From positions 310,001 through 374,000 of the forward strand of contig NZ_CP147505.1 in NCBI RefSeq assembly GCF_037201915.1: DNA of 64,000 bases, given 5' to 3'. This document shows positions 59,469 to 64,000 of the stretch, in pieces. The stretch is from Haloplanus sp. CK5-1. Its GTDB lineage: Archaea > Halobacteriota > Halobacteria > Halobacteriales > Haloferacaceae. The notes below the pieces were generated by a model. That model saw only the letters and a list, made by a program, of their open reading frames with translations, ran no database searches and had not been told where the DNA came from. The translations under genes were made by a program, and so were the position numbers. The stretch's first letter is position 1. Every line of letters begins with the position of its first letter.

Positions 59469-60293
59469 TTAGGCGTCGAACAGGTCCGTCGAGAGGTACC
59501 GCTCGCCGGCGTCCGGGAGGACCACCACCGTCGTCTCCACGGGATGTCTCCTCGCGTAGCCCGCCGCGGCCGACAGCGCCGCCCCCGAGGAGATGCCGAT
59601 CAGCAACCCCGCCTCGCGACCGAGGCGGCGGGCCGCCGTCCGCGCGTCGTCGGCCGTCACCGACCGCACCTCGTCGACCAACTCCGTCCGCAACACGTCG
59701 GGGACGAACCCCGGGCCGATCCCCTGAACGTCGTGACCGTCCGAGGACGTCGCCGAGAGCGTCGGCGAGGACTCGGGTTCGACGGCGACGGTCGTCACCG
59801 CCCCCTCCCGCTCTCCGAAGTGCTCGGCGACACCGGTGATCGTCCCGCCGGTGCCGACGCCCGCGACGACGGCGTCGTCGGCCGCCGCTAGGTCCGCGGC
59901 CCGACGGTTCGCGCCGCCCATCCCCTCCTCGGCCGGCGTCAGTTCGAGGTCGGCTCCGAGTCCGGCGAGCATCGTCCGACGCTCCTCGGACATCGACTCC
60001 GGCATCGCCAGGACGCAGTCGTACCCCCGAGCGGCCGACACCATCGCCAGTCCGATCCCCGTGTTCCCGCTCGTGGCCTCGACGACCGTCCCGCCGGGCG
60101 GGAGTTCGCCGGCCGCCTCCGCGGCGTCGGTCATCGCCCGCGCGATCCGGTCCTTGACCGAGTAGGGGTTCGCCGCCTCCACCTTCCCGAGGAGGTTCTC
60201 GGCGACGCCGTCGAGTCGAAGCAACGGCGTCTCGCCGATCAGTTCCTCGACCGAACCGACGACGTTCCGTTCCGACTGGTCCGTCGGGCTCAT
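59469..60293 (-). CDS. Cysteine synthase homologue with an internal deletion
   Basis: 274 residues; family members are about 310. PLP Lys is K47 (NPYSVKDRI), the phosphate loop is TSGNTGIG near 75 and GVGTGGTITG near 145. Between residues 134 and 143 (AADLAAAD / DAVVAGVG) the normally present stretch with the QFENPANP motif and TGPEI is missing, an in-frame loss of about 35 residues near 59,875-59,885. Whether it still makes cysteine from O-acetylserine and sulfide is doubtful. It would fit with the sulfite reductase if active. Confidence 0.8.
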   Translation of the reverse strand: MSPTDQSERNVVGSVEELIGETPLLRLDGVAENLLGKVEAANPYSVKDRIARAMTDAAEAAGELPPGGTVVEATSGNTGIGLAMVSAARGYDCVLAMPESMSEERRTMLAGLGADLELTPAEEGMGGANRRAADLAAADDAVVAGVGTGGTITGVAEHFGEREGAVTTVAVEPESSPTLSATSSDGHDVQGIGPGFVPDVLRTELVDEVRSVTADDARTAARRLGREAGLLIGISSGAALSAAAGYARRHPVETTVVVLPDAGERYLSTDLFDA

Positions 60294-60344
60294 CGGGGAG
60301 ACTACTCCGCACGCTCAGGTAAGCGTTGAGCCGTACGTGTTCGC

Positions 60345-61820
60345 CTACAACTGGTCGGCGACGGCGTCGTCCGCGGCCTCGACGAACGCCGTCCGTGTCC
60401 CCGCCGGGATGGTCGCTCCCGCGGCGACGTCGTGGCCCCCGCCGTCGCCGCCGACCGACCGTGCGGCCTCCCGCATCACCGCCGAGAGGTCCAGTCCCTG
60501 CCGGACGAGGGTGTGAGGGGCACGCGAGGACACCTTCACCGCCTCGTCCTCGTCGTGTTCCGAGGAGCGTGGCTCCTCGCCCGCCGACGCGAACGCGACG
60601 ATGGGTCTGTCGGCCCGCACGCCGTCGGTTCCGAGCGCCATCCCGGCGACGATGCCGACGATGGTCTCCCGCACCTTCGTCCCGGCGTCGAACCACTGGA
60701 GGTTGTCCTCGACGGTCACGCCCTCCGATTTCACGAGGTCTAACCCCTCCGAGAGGTTCTTGCGGTGGTTCCGGAGGAGCGTCCGCGCGCGGTCGAGGGC
60801 GTCGCCCCGGTCGCCCAGACACACCGCCAGCCCAACGTCGGCGCGGTCGTAGCGCGCCGTCGCGTTCAGCAGCGTCGAGAACTCGCTTACGTCCCTGAGT
60901 TCCGTCCCCACCTCCTCCCGGGTGAGGGTGTAGGTCGTCCCGATCAGGTCGTTCACCCCCTCGGCGGGGACGCCGCTCGCGACCGCTCGCTTGAGGAGGG
61001 CGCTCGCGACCGTCCGCCGGTCGTCGTCCGCGAGGTCGACCCAGCGTTTCCACTCGCCATCACCGGACTGCGTCCGGTTGTTCGAGGAACGGCGTTTCTC
61101 GCCATCCTCGCGGAGGTCGGCGTCTAGCTCCGCCAGAAACGACACCGTGCCGCTCTCGTCGCCGGTGATCCCCGGGATCCGCACGTCGCTCGCGTACTGC
61201 AGCAGTTTCGGCAACGGTCGGGTCTGCCGGCCGTACATCGCCAGGTCCGTCCCTTCGGCGAGGACGCCGGCCTCGATCCCCTCCGTGACGATCCCCTCGT
61301 TGGCTCCGGTGAGGCCGTCGCTCCCGCCCTGCATGTCGCCGACGGCACCGACGACCGCAAGCCCGGCGAGGTCGCGGTTGTCGACGCCGTCGGGTTCGAG
61401 TGCGCGGGCGACGGCGTAGGTCGCGCCCGCCCCGGAGAGTTCGCTCGCGCCGTTTAGCCCCTCCAGCAGGGGGTTGCAGTGGTACTCCGTCTCCGCGTCC
61501 GCCGGCTGGTGGTGGTCGGCGATCACCGGGGTGAACGCGTCGTCGTACTCGACGATGATGTCGAGTTGCCCGCTCCCGAAGTCGGTGAAGAAGGCCGTCT
61601 CGTGGTCGGTCGCCGCGACCTCCCGGATGGCCGCCTCGTCGAGTTGTTTCTCGAAGACCGCGTCGAACGGAATCCCGGCGCGTTCGAGCGCCGTCGCCGC
61701 GATGGCTGCGCTCGTCAACCCGTCGGCGTCGATGTGCGAGGAAAGCAGCACGGAGTCGGCTCGGCGGAGGCGGTCGGCACACGCCTCGGCCCGCGCGTCG
61801 AGTTCGGGGACGGGTCCCAT
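60345..61820 (-). CDS. RecJ-like DHH phosphoesterase
   Basis: 491 residues. SSHIDADGLTSA near residue 26 and the ADHHQP (DHH) motif near 100 are the phosphoesterase site; the C-terminal GGDGGGHDVAAGATI is the DHHA1 signature. Archaeal RecJ-like/GAN proteins are exonucleases in DNA repair and replication. The start at MGPVPELD is used rather than the MTTHSRP start 7 codons upstream. It is a single gene between the cysteine synthase homologue and hemD. Confidence 0.88.
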   Translation of the reverse strand: MGPVPELDARAEACADRLRRADSVLLSSHIDADGLTSAAIAATALERAGIPFDAVFEKQLDEAAIREVAATDHETAFFTDFGSGQLDIIVEYDDAFTPVIADHHQPADAETEYHCNPLLEGLNGASELSGAGATYAVARALEPDGVDNRDLAGLAVVGAVGDMQGGSDGLTGANEGIVTEGIEAGVLAEGTDLAMYGRQTRPLPKLLQYASDVRIPGITGDESGTVSFLAELDADLREDGEKRRSSNNRTQSGDGEWKRWVDLADDDRRTVASALLKRAVASGVPAEGVNDLIGTTYTLTREEVGTELRDVSEFSTLLNATARYDRADVGLAVCLGDRGDALDRARTLLRNHRKNLSEGLDLVKSEGVTVEDNLQWFDAGTKVRETIVGIVAGMALGTDGVRADRPIVAFASAGEEPRSSEHDEDEAVKVSSRAPHTLVRQGLDLSAVMREAARSVGGDGGGHDVAAGATIPAGTRTAFVEAADDAVADQL

Positions 61821-61851
61821 CGGCCGGGAGTGGGTCGTCACCGCTGATAAA

Positions 61852-62607
61852 TCATCGGTCGGCGTCGAGCGCCGCGACCGTCTCGCGGGCCAGCGTCTCG
61901 AACGTCGCCTCCGTGGCCACTACGTCGACGTCGATCCCGTGGGACGCGGCCGTCTCGCGGGTCGGGTCGCCGATGACGCCGACGACCGCCGCGTTCAGCC
62001 CTCGGACGGCGGCGTCCCGGACTCCTCGCTTGGCCGCGGCCTCGAGGAAGTGCTCGACCGTCAGCGACGAGGTGAAGCAGGCGGCGTCGAGGTCGCCCGC
62101 GGCGGCGGCCTCGGTCGAGTGGCCCGATCCGGCCGGGCGGACCAGCCGGTAGAGAACCGTCTCGTCGACGGTCGCGCCAGCGTCCCGGAGGCCGTCGAGC
62201 AGGACCGGACTGCCGTGGTCGCTGCGGGCCACTTCGACGGTCGCGCCAGCCGCACGGTCGGCGAGCGCCTCGACCAGCCCGGTCGACGAGAACTCCTCGG
62301 GCACCAGATCCACCGCGTAGCCCGCCGCTTCGAGCGCGTCGGCGGTCTTCGGCCCGATGGCGACGACCGTCGCCGTCCCCGGCTCCCAGTCGTCGGCGAC
62401 GAGTTCCGCGCCGGTCTTGCTCGTGAACACGACGTAATCGGCGTCCACGGGCCGGTCGCCGGTCGGTTCGACCGCGAGCATCGGGTCGGCGACAGGGTCG
62501 GCCCCGAGTTCTTCGAGGAGGGAGCGGGCGGTCGCCAGTCGCTCGTCGTCGGGGCGGAAGACGGCCACGTGCGGCCGATCCTCACGCTCACGCTCGCGCT
62601 CGCTCAC
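61852..62607 (-). CDS. hemD: Uroporphyrinogen-III synthase
   Basis: 251 residues from a GTG that overlaps the hemC stop by 4 bp (GTGA). The family is poorly conserved; identification rests on VVFTSKTGAELVADDW, AIGPKTADALEAAGYAVDLVPEEFSSTGLVEAL and the C-terminal TSSLTVEHFLEAA pattern, plus its position behind hemC. The N-terminus has an SERERERE run from a short repeat. It cyclises hydroxymethylbilane to uroporphyrinogen III, the substrate of CobA. Confidence 0.9.
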   Translation of the reverse strand: MSEREREREDRPHVAVFRPDDERLATARSLLEELGADPVADPMLAVEPTGDRPVDADYVVFTSKTGAELVADDWEPGTATVVAIGPKTADALEAAGYAVDLVPEEFSSTGLVEALADRAAGATVEVARSDHGSPVLLDGLRDAGATVDETVLYRLVRPAGSGHSTEAAAAGDLDAACFTSSLTVEHFLEAAAKRGVRDAAVRGLNAAVVGVIGDPTRETAASHGIDVDVVATEATFETLARETVAALDADR

Positions 62608-63689
62608 TCCTCGGCCTCCTCGCGTGCGCGGTCGATCAACTCGGCCGCCCCAGCCTCCCGGAGGTCGGCTGCCAGCGACGCGGCGGCGTCGGCGTGGTCC
62701 TCGACCGGCAGGTTGGCCGTCCGCTCGACCGTCTCGGTCCCGTCCAGCGACAACACCTGCACGACGACGTGGACGTACTCCCCCTGGACGACGGCGTAGA
62801 CGCCGATGGGGGCGATACAGCCACCGCCGAGTTCCGCGAGGATCGTCCGCTCGACGGTCGTCTCGACCCGGGTGACGGGGTCGTCTACCGCGTTGCGGAT
62901 CGTCTCGACTGCCTCGGTCCCCGCCCGGGCCGTCACCGCGATGGCCCCCTGTCCCGGCGAGGGGACGAACCGCTCTTTGGGGAGGCGGACGGTCCCGACC
63001 CTCTCCAGCAGGCCGCTCCGTGCCAGCCCCGCCTCCGCGAGGACGACGGCGTCGTACTCCGTCTCGACCGTCCGCTCCAGTGCCCGCCGTTCGAGTTCGC
63101 TCAGCGCGTCGAACCACTCCTGTGCCGACCGGTCGAACGCGTCCGGGTGTTCCCCTTCCGCCTCGTCTTCGGCGTCCAGCCGCTGCTGGTGTTCGCGCTG
63201 GAGGTTCGGCGCGAGCAGTTTCTCCAGCCGTGTGTCGACGTTGCCCCGGAGCGGTTCGACCGTCAGGTCGGATCGTTCGGCCCGTAACTGTGCGCCTCGA
63301 CGGAGCGACGACGTGCCGACGGTGGCTCCCTCCGGGAGGTCCTCCAGGGCCACGCCGTCGCGGGTCACCAGAACGTCGCCCGCCTGCTCGCGGTCCGGCA
63401 CGCCGGCGACCACCAACTCCGGCGGCGACTCCGTGGGCATGTCCTTCATCGAGTGGACGGCGGCGTCGACGTCGCCGTCGAGGACTCGTTCGTCGAGTGC
63501 CCGGACGAACGCCCCGGTCTTCCCGAGGCGGTGGATGAGTTCGTCACGGATCTCGTCGCCGCGGGTCGACACCTCGACCGTCTCGACCGTGCGGCGTCGC
63601 CCCGCCAACCGGTCGCTGACGCTCGCGGTCTGCCGGAGGGCGAGGTCGGACCCGCGCGTCGCTAGTCGTATGCTCCCGCGCGTGTTCAT
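62604..63689 (-). CDS. hemC: Porphobilinogen deaminase
   Basis: 361 residues. The N-terminal IRLATRGSDLALRQTASV, the GDEIRDELIHRLGKTGAFVR loop, HSMKDMPTESP, and the dipyrromethane-cofactor Cys in ELGGGCIAPIG (near residue 250-290) are all present. It makes hydroxymethylbilane for hemD. An acidic insertion in the middle (near HPDAFDRSAQEW) is typical of haloarchaeal proteins. A CTTTTCAC TATA-like box lies about 27 nt before the ATG. Confidence 0.95.
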   Translation of the reverse strand: MNTRGSIRLATRGSDLALRQTASVSDRLAGRRRTVETVEVSTRGDEIRDELIHRLGKTGAFVRALDERVLDGDVDAAVHSMKDMPTESPPELVVAGVPDREQAGDVLVTRDGVALEDLPEGATVGTSSLRRGAQLRAERSDLTVEPLRGNVDTRLEKLLAPNLQREHQQRLDAEDEAEGEHPDAFDRSAQEWFDALSELERRALERTVETEYDAVVLAEAGLARSGLLERVGTVRLPKERFVPSPGQGAIAVTARAGTEAVETIRNAVDDPVTRVETTVERTILAELGGGCIAPIGVYAVVQGEYVHVVVQVLSLDGTETVERTANLPVEDHADAAASLAADLREAGAAELIDRAREEAEE

Positions 63690-63783
63690 ACTCGGACCGT
63701 CGCTCCCGAGGGTGAAAAGCGCACCAGTTCCGTCCCTTCCGAGAGGGGAACCTATTCCTCGCGGACCGGTGTAGCCGGGCACG

Positions 63784-64000
63784 ATGTCGAGGATACCCAA
63801 GTACAACGCGGTCGGCCTCTCCCCGACGGTGTGGGGGGTCGAGGAGCGAAGCGACATCGAGACCAACTTGGAGCACATCCACGAGGCGCTCTCGGCGGCC
63901 ACGTGGCTCAGCGGGTTGGAACTCCCGGTCAAACTCGCTGTGCTTCCGGAAGGTGCGCTGCAGGGGTTCACCGACGAGGTGTTCGACATGGACCACGCGA
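63784..64000 (+). CDS. Nitrilase/carbon-nitrogen hydrolase superfamily protein (3' end outside window)
   Basis: Only the first 72 codons are present (MSRIPKYNAVGLSPTVWGV...). The stretch LELPVKLAVLPEGALQGF carries the catalytic Glu of the nitrilase superfamily, as in LVVFPE. The rest of the Glu-Lys-Cys triad would lie beyond the window. It is divergent from hemC, sharing a 94-bp promoter region. No substrate can be assigned; amidase is the broad guess. Confidence 0.8.
   Translation, partial: MSRIPKYNAVGLSPTVWGVEERSDIETNLEHIHEALSAATWLSGLELPVKLAVLPEGALQGFTDEVFDMDHA

Noticed and set aside
62581-62606. Short GCTCAC/GCTCGC repeat at the hemD start
   Set aside because: Explains the SERERERE run at the N-terminus; too short and degenerate to call a separate repeat element.
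1-64000. tRNA or rRNA genes
   Set aside because: The short intergenic gaps were read by eye; none contains a convincing T-loop or cloverleaf, so none is reported, though a small RNA could be missed.

Overview
The window comes from a halophilic archaeon (class Halobacteria). Signs of this are the high GC, the acidic proteins (rich in Asp, Glu, Ala and Val), mostly leaderless genes with a TATA-like box 25-30 nt before the start codon, the D-family DNA polymerase, the carrier-protein (LysW-type) arginine pathway, a Hef helicase-nuclease, an archaeal RecJ-like protein, and many small protein families seen mainly in haloarchaea. A genus cannot be fixed from what I can see. No rRNA, tRNA, CRISPR array or intact transposase was found.

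Layout. 1-17.3 kb is mostly chromosomal housekeeping: an SSSCA1-type zinc protein (cut by the window edge), hef, a ferredoxin, a cupin, a CstA peptide/carbon-starvation transporter, an ArsA/GET3-type ATPase, a long HEAT-repeat protein, a CobW/COG0523 GTPase, uracil phosphoribosyltransferase, an IMPACT-family protein and an ACT-domain protein. 17.4-23.0 kb is a tightly overlapped operon around a siroheme reductase: a zinc protein, the reductase, a small partner protein, a 47-residue ORF, uroporphyrinogen-III methyltransferase, a TrpD2-like protein and a ferredoxin, with the precorrin-2 dehydrogenase convergent. 23-28.8 kb holds a 2H phosphoesterase, a cytochrome P450, a lipoprotein and a Rad3/XPD-type helicase. 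28.8-35.9 kb is an arginine operon (argG-argX-argC-argB-argD-argE-argF) joined by 4-bp overlaps; argH and the carrier lysW, which I would expect between argG and argX, are absent.

36.2-41.9 kb looks accessory: a truncated M20 hydrolase remnant, an amidase, a decayed GNAT acetyltransferase, a peroxiredoxin, and an enolase-like protein coupled to glycerate 2-kinase. 41.9-45.1 kb is a second siroheme reductase module, with its own copy of the small partner protein and an FNT-type nitrite transporter. 45.4-52.3 kb holds a dolichol-kinase-like protein, glyS, a four-CBS-domain protein, a sulfatase-fold enzyme and a surface protein with a Thr-rich tandem repeat. 52.4-58.2 kb is the large subunit of DNA polymerase D, interrupted by two inteins. 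The right end has a NifU-domain protein, a shortened cysteine synthase homologue, a RecJ-like DHH protein, hemD and hemC, and the start of a nitrilase-superfamily gene.

The most interesting system is the pair of siroheme reductase modules. The reductases differ at the residue that separates sulfite reductases (Lys) from nitrite reductases (Asn), which suggests that one serves sulfur and the other nitrogen assimilation, yet both travel with a paralogue of the same uncharacterised ~95-residue protein. hemC/hemD, cobA and the precorrin-2 dehydrogenase, all in this window, could supply the siroheme, and the nearby ferredoxin the electrons. The second candidate is the enolase-like/glycerate kinase pair, whose enolase keeps the metal ligands and catalytic Lys/Glu but has lost both active-site histidines.
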